A DNA stretch of 34,623 nt. Origin: Plakobranchus ocellatus (taxonomy: Eukaryota; Mollusca; Gastropoda; Plakobranchidae). Location: positions 3,157,332 to 3,191,954 of the forward strand of contig BLXT01000055.1 of the NCBI GenBank assembly GCA_019648995.1, in the 5' to 3' direction. Under the pieces are notes generated by a model. That model was not told where the DNA came from. It saw nothing but the letters and a program-made list of their open reading frames with translations, and ran no database searches. The position numbers and the translations under genes were made by a program. Below are positions 12,601 to 25,700 of the stretch, one piece after another. The first letter of the stretch is position 1, and every line of letters begins with the position of its first letter.

Positions 12601-15600
12601 CTAGCTTATCTAAATTCTCAGATTTTGCATCCTTTTCTTCTTTTTCATATTTAGTCTACTATACAGGCTTCCAAGTATCATCTTTATGTTGAATATTTTG
12701 TGTTCATGTCTTTATTGTGCTTGTTCAAAATTTAGTTTTCATATTCATTTATGTTTTATAAAATACTTCTAACTTTTGCAGGGAATGTGCAATCAAATTC
12801 AACGATTATTTTGAGTTTCCAAAGGAATTTAACATGGAACCATACACAGTGCAGGGACTAGCAAAGTTAGAAGGTTGGTTAATTTTAAGTTCGAAATCGG
12901 TAAGGGAAAAAAAAAAGAGAAATCAATATTAGAGAGAGGGAAAGAAAGTGTTTATATTTTTTTTCGTTCATATTTTAAATGTTTAATGGCATTAAACTTC
13001 TGTAATCATTTTGAAGTGTTATGTAAGTTTTATGTTGATGTGAATTGCAAGAGAGTCTTGCCCAGAGATCTGTCCTTTTAAAATTGTTTTTCTTTAAGAT
13101 CCATCAAAATCAACACAGGATGGAACTTTTTCCATTAGTACTTAGCTGAATGAAAATCCAGTAGTACTTAGCTAAATAAAAATCCAGCAAACTCGATTCA
13201 TCCCAAAATTTTATCACTGAAGTTGAAATCAAAGAAAATAAACATAGGTTGGGTGTAACTTGCTCCAGGTCCAATCTTAGATCTAGATCTGGATAAACTG
13301 TGAAGTGGTATTTCAGTTTTGATATTTAAACTCTTTTTATAATCTGCACAAAATAAGCCTACAAATATTAAGATCCCTCTTAGTCCTTTCATTTGAAACA
13401 AAATTGTATTTTGAAGAGTGCATTATCTAGATCCAAACAGAGACAGGATGTTATCATTGTTAAGGTGACCATTAATAAGATCCGGTCCTAAATGTACCAT
13501 TATGTTTTGTTTTGTTTAGTTTCTTATTTTAATTTTCATAGAGACTTTTGTTTGTTGATTTGTTTTATGTTTGATTTTTGTATGGAGAAGGGAGAAGAAA
13601 ATTGAAATAAACCATATGACTTATTGGCAACAATAAAAAGGGGTAGCAGATGACTTAAAAAATTTCTTTTGTAAACTGAGGAATTGTTATACTTCTGCAG
13701 ACTACAAAATATTATGACCTGGCAATAAGAAGAAGAGCAATATCCCCTGGGCCACTGAACTAAACAGCTGCAACAACATTATTCATTTTAATCTCCCACA
13801 ATATTATAGTTGCCTAAATAATTTAAAAAAAAAAAAAAAATTAAAGTTGTTTTTCCTTCTCTAGGAGAAATAATTGATGAGTTTGATGCATCCCAGAGCA
13901 CACGATATCGACTGACAGGTGTGTTGGTTCACAGCGGTCAGGCTAGCGGAGGCCACTACTACTCATACATTCTGCACAGGTGAGGCAACGTGAATTGAAA
14001 TGAAAGGCTTTATTTTTCCCTACAGAATTTTCAAAAATTGCCTCTGTCACATGGGCTGTGACATGTTGGTTCTGAATAGAGCAAAAAGTTTTAATCCAAT
14101 GCTACAAAATTGAATAGTTTTATTTGGGCTCACATCAAATAATTGGAAACCCCCCTCCCCAAATTTGTAAATATTGTTTTTGTAGGTAAGTCAGTTGATG
14201 CTTCCAAGCATGGATTTCATGTAAAATATCTGCAGTTCAGGCTACACAATAGAATTCAAGCATTCAATAGGTCATCCTTGCTTTTTCATAATCTTCATTG
14301 CATGTCTGTGCCTACTATCAGGTTTAGAAGCGTAGACTGATTGAAACAATATATGCACTCCCACAAAACAAGGCCTCTTTAACTCGCAGAAGTTGCCTCA
14401 TATTATGTGATCTGAAACTCTGAATCAGCACATAAGCTGTGTCGGATAATGTTTTATGGCAGAATGTACGTTTTTTAAAAAAAGGATCACTAGTGGTTTA
14501 AGGGCACCAATCATAGATAATGATGATAATAATAATAATGATAAAAGATATATTAATGGTATGTGACAATCGTTTCCTTCCGAATAGAGCAACTTCAATG
14601 AGTTAAACTATACAGAAGATAAAAATGTAAAATCATAGAAGATATGATTAGGTTGACTTGAATTTGCTTATATATTCTTATGATGAGAAAAATTAAGGCA
14701 AAGGCCCAAAAGTAAAGCCAAAGGATTATTGAATGAAATCTGATGCATCAGCAGTGACAGTAGCAGTTGAAAGCTTTTAAACTGGTATCGTTTTATTTCC
14801 AAAGTTATTATGATAATCACATAATCCTGCTCTCCACCTTATTTGTCTGTTCTCCAGAGGAGCAAATGACACTGCACCTCGGTGGTACAAGTTTGATGAT
14901 GGTGATGTCACAGAATGTAAAATGGATGATGAAGATGAGATGAAGAATCAGTGTTTTGGGGGAGAATATCTCGGGGAGGTCTATGACCACATGTTAAAGC
15001 GGTAAGCCTCCTTTTGCTGCCTCCAAGTCTCTTCCGACAAGAGTGATGAATGTTAAGCGTTACACAGTAAATGTTAGTACCCATTGTCTCATTTGATTTT
15101 AAATTAATTATTGACTACTAAACAGTTAATCTTTTCATCCAATTTCTTTTGAAAACGCAAAGATGTAGCATCATTCTTTTGAGATTAGCAAACCGTAAAA
15201 TTTCTTGACAACGCAATAGTGTAATTTTCTGATTACTTTCAAATAAGACATAACAATATCTCTGAAACCTGTGGCAATATTTTGCCTGTATAGCATATAA
15301 CTTATTGGCCTTTGGCCTTCTGAAACAGTTTGATATCGATCGTGTGAAAAATTTGAATTGAAGTTTTTAAAAAATTATTAAATACATTCATGTTTCAAAT
15401 TTGTCCCATTCAGGTCTGCATTTCGGCGTCAAAAACGATGGTGGAATGCTTATATTCTTTTCTATGAAAGGATTGATGAGTGTTCAGAAGAAGAGGAAGT
15501 CAGCAAGGAAATGAAAAACCTTTCACTAGGTAAGAGATATGTGCTCTCACATTTTAGAAGACATTGTAGTCTGCTAAGAAATGGCAGGCATTAAGGGTAG

Positions 15601-18600
15601 GGTAATCTAAATTTTCAGTACAATATACATGGAAAAAAAAATTGAAATAAAATAAAAGGAAAAAATGTCAAATGTGTGCATGTGAAATCTGCATACAGTG
15701 AGTGGATGAACATATTCTTGTCAAGCTGGAAAATAATGTGGACTAATAAAAAAGACACGAAGGGCAAGTATTTTTTACGCAATCAGCTGATAAAAAAAAA
15801 CTTTACTTATTGGCATCAGTTTATGCATTTTTTTCTTTTCATTCTTTTTCTTTTTCCAACTGCAGCCAGCTCTTGGACTCCAACTGTGAAAATGCCAGAA
15901 GCAATAGAAAAAGTAGTACGACGTGGCAACATCAGGTTTATGCATGAAAAAAGCCAGTTCAGTGTTGAGTACTTCACCTTCATCAAGAAGCTAGTCGCTT
16001 GTAACCAGTTCATCATCAATCAAAGCATCATGGAGGGCAAAGTGGTTAGTTAAAATAATCAATGGACTGATGTGTTTTATAAAACACTCCTCCTTTCTCA
16101 ATGTATTAAGTTACAAAAAAATATATATATCACATAACTTTGTTACAATATTTGTTTGACTTGACGAATGTTTAAAATTAAGTGGTGACCACAATAAAGC
16201 ACACAAAAACCACTGGTGAATCAATAATATGCATAGAGAAGATAGATGGAGGAAGAAAAATATTTACATGTAAAGTCTAAGGTAAGCACTATTGTGTTTT
16301 GATTGAAAAAAAAAAGGTGCTTTCTGTGGATTTAAGGGGGCAAAATGTAACCCCTCTTGGACTCTTTCATATACAAAACTTAATTTTACAGTGTACAGTA
16401 GCATGCAAAAAAAAAAAAAAAGGAAGGGAAATCAAAACAATTTCATTCAAAAGGAAATGTCTTATATGCAAATCATACATTGCCCCGCTGGTTTGTTGTT
16501 GACTTGACAGGTCTATGTCTGTTTGAAACTTCAGTGTCTCTTTATTTACTGATTGAAATTAAATTGTGCATTGCATTGGATCAGCGTCAGTCTTCTATTT
16601 CCTGCAAAATGCCCTGATGTTAAAGATTTCACAATTTTTGATGGCACATTGTAGCAAGTAGAGTATTTCTCAGATATTCTTCACAAGACCAAATGCGTTA
16701 TGTGTCTTAAATGTGAAAAGCAACACAGCCCCTCACATGACATCAGTGTCTGATTATACCATTACATCCCTAGACACATTTCTTTATTTTTTTTATATTC
16801 TATTTTTTGCCAGACTATAAACTCATTTCATATATTAAAGTATTGGAATGTGAAGGTAACTTAGAAATAGAGTTTAACTATATCTGTCAATCTATGTTAT
16901 CCATGCATCACTGTGCTGAAGAGACAGTGATGATGGGGACTAAAAAACTAGTCATATTTACAAATGCTTTGCTTTTTTACTAAGACGATCCAGTTTCATC
17001 CAAAAATTGCACTGGAACTTTATGTTTTTGTTCTTTGAATTGTATCTATCATCTGTCAATGATTGTATGAATGACTGTTATTTAACACCCAGATATAAAT
17101 TTTGGCTAGGACAGCTGACACAAACGGTAGAATCTAGAATTGATAGATCTGTGACACAATTCACTTCAAACAATAAACATAGCATGTTTCAAGCCAACTC
17201 AAATTTCATCACCTTTTCATATTAAGTCTTCAAATATAGTTTGCCTCATGAAATAATTTTTTGCCGCATTCAACTCTTACTCAGTATCTTTTTTCAAACA
17301 CAAGGTCTAGATGCTAAAGTTTAAATGAGCATTCTGTGTAACCGACATGCTACTTTTGAGCTTCTATAGCTTGTTGTTCAAATGTTAAATAAAAAAAAAC
17401 AAAAGCAAAAAAAAAAAAAACAAAAAAAAAAAACCTAGAACATAACAGATTCATGTAACATGCTTCAAGAAAGTTCTCATATCTAGTCGAATCAAACTTA
17501 AGAGGTGATATCATCTTGTATCTACGTCAACAACTAGAAATGTACTTTAGCAGGAGGTAACTTTTTACAAAAGGAAACAACCGTGTAGCCTTGTGACAGG
17601 AATTATTGTAACTAATGTTGCAAAACATATTTGTTATTACCACAGTCCTAATCTGACCTTAGTTTCTTAACATCTTTTGTGGTGGGGCTCGAACCCGTGA
17701 AAGAAGGGTTCCTGCAGATCTCAGGGAGGACTTGCCAGCCACTGACGACCCCTGTGTTATTTAAAATTTTTTAAAAAATTAGATAATCTGGGAAACAGGA
17801 GTAGACTGATTTGTGAAACCCATCATATGTAATTTTTCGAGCCCTCAGGTATACCACAATTTCTTATATGGGACTGACAAATTTTTTCATCTTTGTGTAT
17901 AATTTTTCACCAGACTCCTGAGATAGAACAAATTTCTATGATCTGCATAGAACTTGCATCAAAGTTCCTTTTCAATGTTGGTTTCAAGACAAAGAAAACT
18001 CTCAGGTACAATACAGATCTGAATAATGTACATTTCTTCTTTGTCTTTCTAAGAATGAAATTTCTAAAATATCAGAGAAAGATATGAAATGATAATCATG
18101 TTTTGAAAAATTATAAAATTTTATCCTCTATCAATCACTTTTTTGTTTTTCACCTTGCTTTCATTTTTGTGGTCACGTTTTGTACCCCCTCTCCCTTCCC
18201 ATCTCACCCCATTCTCTCTTTTTTATCTTTTTTATAAAAAACAAGTGTGTTGCGTAGGAATTAAATTTGTAGGATAAGTGAAAAGGAGATTAAAAGTAAG
18301 TTTTTTCTGTTTCAAAATGCTTTTGGCTAAAAAATTTGCTTTACATCTTCAGAGATTTACTTACTCAGTTTTCACCAAGGTAAAGTTTCCTTAAAGAGCT
18401 TTAGAATGCATTTATAATGTAAATATGACTTGCTGCTTACTCGAACTAGTTTATAAAAGGAAAAAAAAAAACTGAGTCTATCGAGAAGGTTTGCAAGAGT
18501 TGATTTTGTTTTCAATTGCCAGGGGCCCTGCTGGTGACTGGTCAGAAGCACTACACATACATCTGCGCACTAGCAAAAAAGTGAGGGCTTGGTTTGCACA

Positions 18601-21158
18601 AAACATCATCTTCAAAAACCCCAACATTCTCACAGAGTACCTTCTTGAGTGTCCTGCTTCAGAGGTTTGTGCATACTATATTTTTCCAATGAGATTGACA
18701 GAAAAGCTGCATCTGAAAGCAATTCCATTCCATGTTGCACATTTGAACAAGAGCTACTTATTCAGATATTTATCAAGAAACTTTTGCAATGAGTGGTTTT
18801 GGATGGGGAAATGATTTGGCTTATTTAAAGGGAAGGTGTCCATGTTTAAAGAATGTGATATAAAAGCATATTTTGATTTCAATACTGCAAGCAAGCCTAT
18901 CGCTCTAGTTTGAAATTTTTGAAAATGCAACTTGTGACTCATTAGGGTTAGTTCTATCTTCCCTTTTTTTAAAGGAACTGTAGTTGCTGCGGATTATTTA
19001 AGGGCAAAATATTACAAATATGTCTGAAATAATGGATTTTAAATCTGAAGAGAGCAGGAAATTGCAGGACTTTATCATGTCCCTTTTGATAGAAGCAAAA
19101 TTATCGTCTTCTGATAAAAGTTAAAAAAAAAAGGGAAACCATTTACACTCTTAGTGATCATAAAATATTTCAAACCTGTCAAGTGGTTTTAGGGAATGTT
19201 TTGAATGTGACACAGTTTTGTTCTTTTTCTCAAAGTAGACTCCGAGGAGCATTAAACACTGCCATCCTTTAAACTAAATCAAGATGATTTTCGTCTTTCT
19301 ATTTCAGGTGCGGCAAACATTTGCAAAAATATTTGTGATCCTAGCAAACCAGACACTGAATGATGGACCTTGTCCTCTGTCTTTGGTATCCAATTCAAGT
19401 GAGTCTGGAAGATTTAGGTTATCAGAGCTTATAATATTTCTGATTTCATGGAATACTTTCAAAACTTAGCAAGGTTCTTCTTATCAATTTGTTCAATAAA
19501 ATGTATGCTTAAAGGAAATGGTACTCTGTGATGGAGACATGCCTGTGTTGCTTAATAAGTTCTGGCTTTTGGATATCACGATATTCTGATAAAAGTATTT
19601 TGAGGCCGACTTTGAGAGCACCTTCTTGGCTTGACTTATTTGGACCTCATCACATTTCGTCTTAAACGATAGGATGGTTAAACATGATCATCTTCATAGA
19701 ACACAGACGTCTAAAATAATTCAGGAAGTTGGTAAGGTAATCTGTCCCACCTGTAGACATGATGATGCACAGAATACACAGATGATGGCAAATCACCTCA
19801 CACTCTGTAGAAATGCAAAACACAGAATAGAAACTTATTCGTAAAAATTTGTGTTGCATAACAATTTCTGTATTGACCTTTTTTGTTTTGTTAATCTTAT
19901 ATAAATGTGATGAACAGCTAATAATAGTACATTTTTCTTCTTCTTTTCTTTTGTTTGTTCGTGGAAACCTCTTTCCTCCCTATGGCTTGAACTGTAATTG
20001 TGTGTGCAAACTTTTGCAGCCAATACTCTGCTCGACCCGAATGCCAGCTTGAGTGATCATCTATTGGTTGCAGCTTTGTCACTCTTGAAGAAGGATATTT
20101 CAGAGCATGGGCGCCACCTGCAACAATACTTCCATCTGTTCCTCATATATCTGAACATGAATCCCAACAATCCAGAGATCAGTCTCAAGATTGTGAGTGC
20201 TTTTATTTGTGTAGTGTGCATGCAAAATGAGTCATACACCTGGAAACTATCGCAAATATTAAAGTACTTCAAAATGATGTGATAGGTTTAGCCCAAAATG
20301 AAGGTTCTCTTTTCCTTATTTGTCACATGCTGTGCTGGATCACTTTTTTTTTTAATGTCCATTTTCATTTGCTGTGTTAAGTCTTTTATTTATTGAATAC
20401 ACTTTAGTGCCGCCTTTAGAAATTTTAGGCTCCACAAATCTGAATGAATAGTAAATATTGACAGAGAAATTATTTTTCATTTTGAAGTAACACAACAGCA
20501 TTAAAAATTCTGAACTTTAACCAAAGCAATTCTCTCTGCCCACAAAATACCTCTTGAATTTGGTGTAGTAAAGTGAGAGCAAAGAATTTAAGGAACCAGA
20601 CTTTTACTGAATTTAAAAAGGAAAGAAGAGAAGATACACAATTTAAGAATAGGAATTTTTTCTCGCATTAAACCCTTTTGCAATTAAATTATTTTTGAAA
20701 ATTGGTGAAACAATTTGTATGTGCGCCTTTAAACAAATCGCAGAAGTTGCAGTTGCTCAAGTTGCGTGTGCCTGCCCAGTTCATGCTTGTGGCCCTGGAT
20801 GAAGGACCTGGTCCTCCTATCAAGTATCAGTATGCTGAACTGAGCAAGCTGTACTCTGTTGTCTCACAAATGGTTCGGTGCTGTGATGTCTCTCAGCGCT
20901 GCCAGTCATCAGTGGCTGTAAGTTATGCGGTTGAAGCTTTCAGCTTGTAACATTTATATATATAATTATTTTTTTTTATTGGCTTCTGCAATTCCTAGTC
21001 ATCAGTTGTGTCAGTGACTGAAAAATATTTACACTCATAATGCTCAAATAAGTGACAAATGAAATATTCCTTTTTATAACACAAAATACTAAGATTCCAC
21101 TTTTTACAGTTTTTTGTTTTATTTTTGTTTTTGCTTTTCACATTTCAAGTGTAATGGA

Positions 21159-21196
<38 letters not shown>

Positions 21197-22729
21197 NNNN
21201 NNNNNNNNNNNNNNAAATAGCAACTTAAAGAAGGTAACTTATTGCTGTTATAAAACACCCACCAATACAGGAGCACCTTTTGACCTTTTGCCATATATAT
21301 TTATTTTTTTATTGGCTTGTGCAATTCCTAGTCATCAGTTGTGTCAGTGACTGAAAAATATTTACACTCATAATGCTCAAATAAGTGACAAATTAAATAT
21401 TCCTTTTTATAACACAAAATACTAAGATTCCACTTTTTGCAGTTTTTTGTTTTATTTTTGTTTTTGCTTTTCACATTTCAAGTGTAATGGAATCCTTTTT
21501 TTTTTTTTTTTTTTTTTTTTTNNTAAATTAAATTTTGGATAACTGTATTCAATTTTTATTGATTTATCCTGTTGATTCAGCAAGTTGAGACATGAAACTG
21601 AACTTCTGTCTCCTTTACTTGTCACAGGGCCAGCAGCCATTCCCTAATCCACATGGAGATCCTGTCTTCAAGCCCCTGATGTCTATACAACATCAGGTGG
21701 CTGAGCTTCTCTATGGTCGCAGTGTTTATGTCAAAAAGATAATTGAGGAAGCCAACTCCAGTGATGAAACTGCCAAATTGCTCAAGGTTTGGACACATCC
21801 ATTGTACTGCAGTAGCCAAATAAAAAGCAATATAGTCCATAGACTTAATGCTGAAGATGGTGCTCTTTATTTGGCTACGGCAGTGTAATAATTATAATGA
21901 AATTTGCCAAATGCAACGATATGTTGATAAAATTGCTGAGACTTCTAGATGTGAATCTTGATAATTGTTTGAATTTTTTGTCTCAAACAACCATTTTTAA
22001 TACTTTGAGGTAGTATATCCTGATAATTCACAGTCACTAGTTTATACTCTTAATGTAAGACATATCTATTTTGTGAATTGTTTTCATTTTGCCTGAAATA
22101 AATGTTAATGTTTTTTTTTTAAAAAACTAATCAGTTTAGGAAGGATGTGAAATAAAAAATTATTGTCTTTGTGGTGTGGCTGAATTATATTCATTTTGCA
22201 TGAAATAAATGTCAATTTAGTTTTCTGAAAAAGATAAGTTGAAAAGGGATATCAAGTTAAACCTATTGTGCCTTTGTAGAGAAACTGAATTGTGCCCAAT
22301 TTGTGTGAAATAAATGTAACTTATGTTGAAAAAAAAAAAAAAAAGTTAAGAAAGGATATCAAATTAAACAGATGGTGCCTTCATAGAGAAGCTGAGGTAG
22401 GTTCAAGTCACATAAATTAAATGTCAATATGTTGTTTAAAAACATTCAGGAAGGATAAAGAGACAAGGACTACTTAAGTTGTGAATTCTTGACTTCACTA
22501 GTGAAGGCTAGATTTTTTAGCAAATGTGAAAAGACCTAGAACTAGATTTATGAATTGTCTAGAGCGCCTTTATAGCAACTCATTATTAGGACTACATGTC
22601 CACTTTTTTAAAGAATTTACTAGATCTAGTGACGAAAAAAAAAAAGGATCAAAATACCCATGGTAATAGATCAAGTACAGAGATTGTGGTACTCAATAAA
22701 ACAGGAAGAAGAAAAACAAATAGAGAGTG

Positions 22730-22773
<44 letters not shown>

Positions 22774-25700
22774 AAAGTACAACAGGGAGCTATGAACAAC
22801 ACAACACAGCAGCTTGTTTTAAGAATCCTTACATCATAATTACTAATTTAACTGATAGAGGGCTGGCCCAGCTCATAATTAACAATGGCCAATGGCGGGT
22901 GTAAGGGGCATAATTCTAGTTTACAAAAGTACACGTTTTACAAAACTTGTCATAAATTTTAAACCAAAGAAGGTACAAAAATAATTCAAACACCAAAAAA
23001 TAGAAGATTGGATGCACTTTCTTATGATATATAACACTAAGTATCAGTTATATTACGGTATATTGAAAAAAATTGACAACACGATCTCGGCAGTGGGGCT
23101 AGGACTAGATCTAGATCTAAATCTAGATCTACATTCAGATTCATCATCGTCGGAAGACTCTAGACTTAGCCCATCACCTTCTCCCTCCTCTACATCAAAA
23201 TTAACATCCCTTTCATCATCAATTTCATCTCCAACATCATCTACAGAGCTACCCTCATCTTCATCTTCTTTATTCGTCGATCTGTCTGTCTGTTGCGAGA
23301 GTAAGTTGAAGGTCATTTTGAAAAAATCGTTACTCGGTAACCATTCATTCAATTTTAGAACAGTAAACAGAAAACGAAAGTAGAACTCTTCCAGCAACAG
23401 AAACTATTAAGGCCCAGCCACTGTAAAGAAACTAAAGCGGCTTATTCCGTACTATAAAAGTGTATGCTATAGTCAAGTATCAACGGGCGATAGCGGGCGC
23501 TCCCGCCAACGCCCATAAAGGGCGATGGCGGGCGATAACGCCTTTTATCAGTTAAGAAAAAGTAGCAGCAGAAGCAGCAGTGGTCGTAGCATTAGTAGTA
23601 ATCATAGTAGAGGGAGTAAAAGTAGTAATCGTAGTCATAGTATTGATAGTAGTACTAGCAGCAGCAGCAGTAACAGTAGTAGTAGCAGTTATTGTAGTAG
23701 GGAAGTATTAATAGTAGCAGGAGCAGCAGCAGTTGTAGTAACAGCGGCGGCAAGGGTATTTTTTTACATAAAGTGATAGTGCTGAACAAGGAATACACAG
23801 ATGAATGTAATAATTAGGGAAAATGCACGTAGAATGGCTCAATGACATTAATAAAAGTATTCTATAATATGGCTTGAATGTTGTGTTACTTTTAGCCCAT
23901 GGGCATCTTTTAACTTTGATCTTTATCTTGAAAATAATGAGGCTCATTTGCCTTATGTTTCAAACATCATATGCAAAGTTTAGTAATTATGAAAATCACC
24001 TGGCCTTTTGATCAGTCATGTAGGCTTATTTTTAGAAAATCATAGTAGTGGGAATCACACTTTTGCCATCATTTGTACAAATTGTACACCTGGTGATATT
24101 TTTTTAAAGCGGCTGTTAGTCAGGAGAAAACTCAGCAAATAAAAAGGTATCTTATCTTTCTAAAAGAACAAAAAAAAATTTAATGTTTATCCTTCTTTTT
24201 TTGGTGAGACGCTTGTTTTGATGGAGGAAATATGACAATGGAATGTTGAAAATGCTAAAAATGGTTATATAATAGAATTATTCAGTTATTTGAGTAGAGC
24301 TTTTAAAGTTATTCTTGTTTCAAACCTATTCCACATTATGATAAAATTATGAATGACATTACAACTTCAATAAGAAATAATAATTAAAAAAAAAAAAGAG
24401 AGGAAAAAGGAATACAGTTTCTTTATAAGGATCACCTTTTCTGTTTCTAAATTCAGTTCTGCTCATGGGAGAATCCTCACTTTTCTTCCGTTGTTCTGGG
24501 TGAGCTGTTGTGGCAGGTAAGTGAGCATCCATGTTTGATAAGATACTGCTTTTTTTTCACACTGAATTTGTCCTCTTCAGCAGGGTTTATATAATTTGAG
24601 GCATTAGTATTAATGAGATAGAAAACTCACCTCAGATCTGCAGGAACCAACCATTGTGTGTTTGACCCCTTTTGCAGATGTACTGTATGCAACAATGCTT
24701 AACTATACTATTAAGAGGAAAATGAAAAGATGCTAAGGCTTTGGAAATTGTTCTTTTCCTCCCCATTAAGCCAAGGTAAAAAACATGTTCTGGAAAGAAT
24801 ACTAGTCTTTTTTAACTCATTCAGAGTCCGCTATTTTATAGTTGTACAATAGCTAGAAGTGAGTTCTTTTCCGTTTGTTATTGCTCTACCAATATTTATC
24901 AACCACAGCCCATGAAATTTTTGCATGTAGTTCAACAAGAAAAAAGATCTTTGCAATAATACAGATTTAAGGAAAATTGCTTGATTACTTTCTTTTAAAA
25001 ATATATAAATTTGGGGCCATGGAATTTTTTTAAAAGCTGTCATAATTAAAAAAAAAAAGCAAATGAATAAAGATAATGGCCACTTTGGGTTTTTTTTTTC
25101 TTGTTTTTTTTTTGTGGCAAGCTATGATTGAAGAAATGAATGGAATTGACTGTTGTCAAGTTTGCAGAAGTTCTGGATCTAGATCTTTGCAATTCCTCAG
25201 AATGTAAATCTAGCAGCCTTGAGGTTTTGTTGACATTTGATAGTAGCCCATCTAAATTTGTGCTCTTAGCGTTTGCAGGATTTACTTAAGGGTAAAAAAA
25301 ATTCTTTTAATGCATCTGCAACCAGTGCAGGAATGGCTCAGAGAAGGCTTACTGCACCAGTTGCGAGAAAAAAACAGAGTGAGTTAAAGCATTCCCATTC
25401 GAATTTTGGTATCCATTCCTGTATTGATAAATAGTCAGCTGTGATCCTGAGATACGGTTTTGTTCAGTGCAGGCAGAATCAATGCTGAGTCTAGCAATGT
25501 GAAGCCCAACAGCATGCTGATACAACATCACTTGACACTACTCAATACTGTTATGACAAGCTCTCTCATTTAATCTCCTAAATGTGTATACCCGCTTATA
25601 ATTTATGTCGATGTAAATGAATTTATATTATTCACGCCCAACATAATATTTGACTTGTTGTAAATGAAATTGTAGAGTCTTTTACTTTTTTGAAAAATGT

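Noticed and set aside
17680..17752. Functional tRNA gene on the minus strand
   Set aside because: A- and B-box-like words exist, but the T-arm pairs only three bases and no cloverleaf can be drawn. It is called a SINE fragment instead.
22050..22470. CRISPR-like array
   Set aside because: The units are degenerate, contiguous and lack unique spacers; the genome is eukaryotic. It is a tandem repeat.
23525..23776. Ser-rich plus-strand ORF
   Set aside because: Generated by the AGY triplet repeat. The remainder shows no protein-like sequence.
24812..25387. Third TTAA-flanked candidate (TTAACTCATTC left, GAGTGAGTTAA right)
   Set aside because: Only six of the first seven end bases match and the ends then diverge, which is not above chance in AT-rich sequence.
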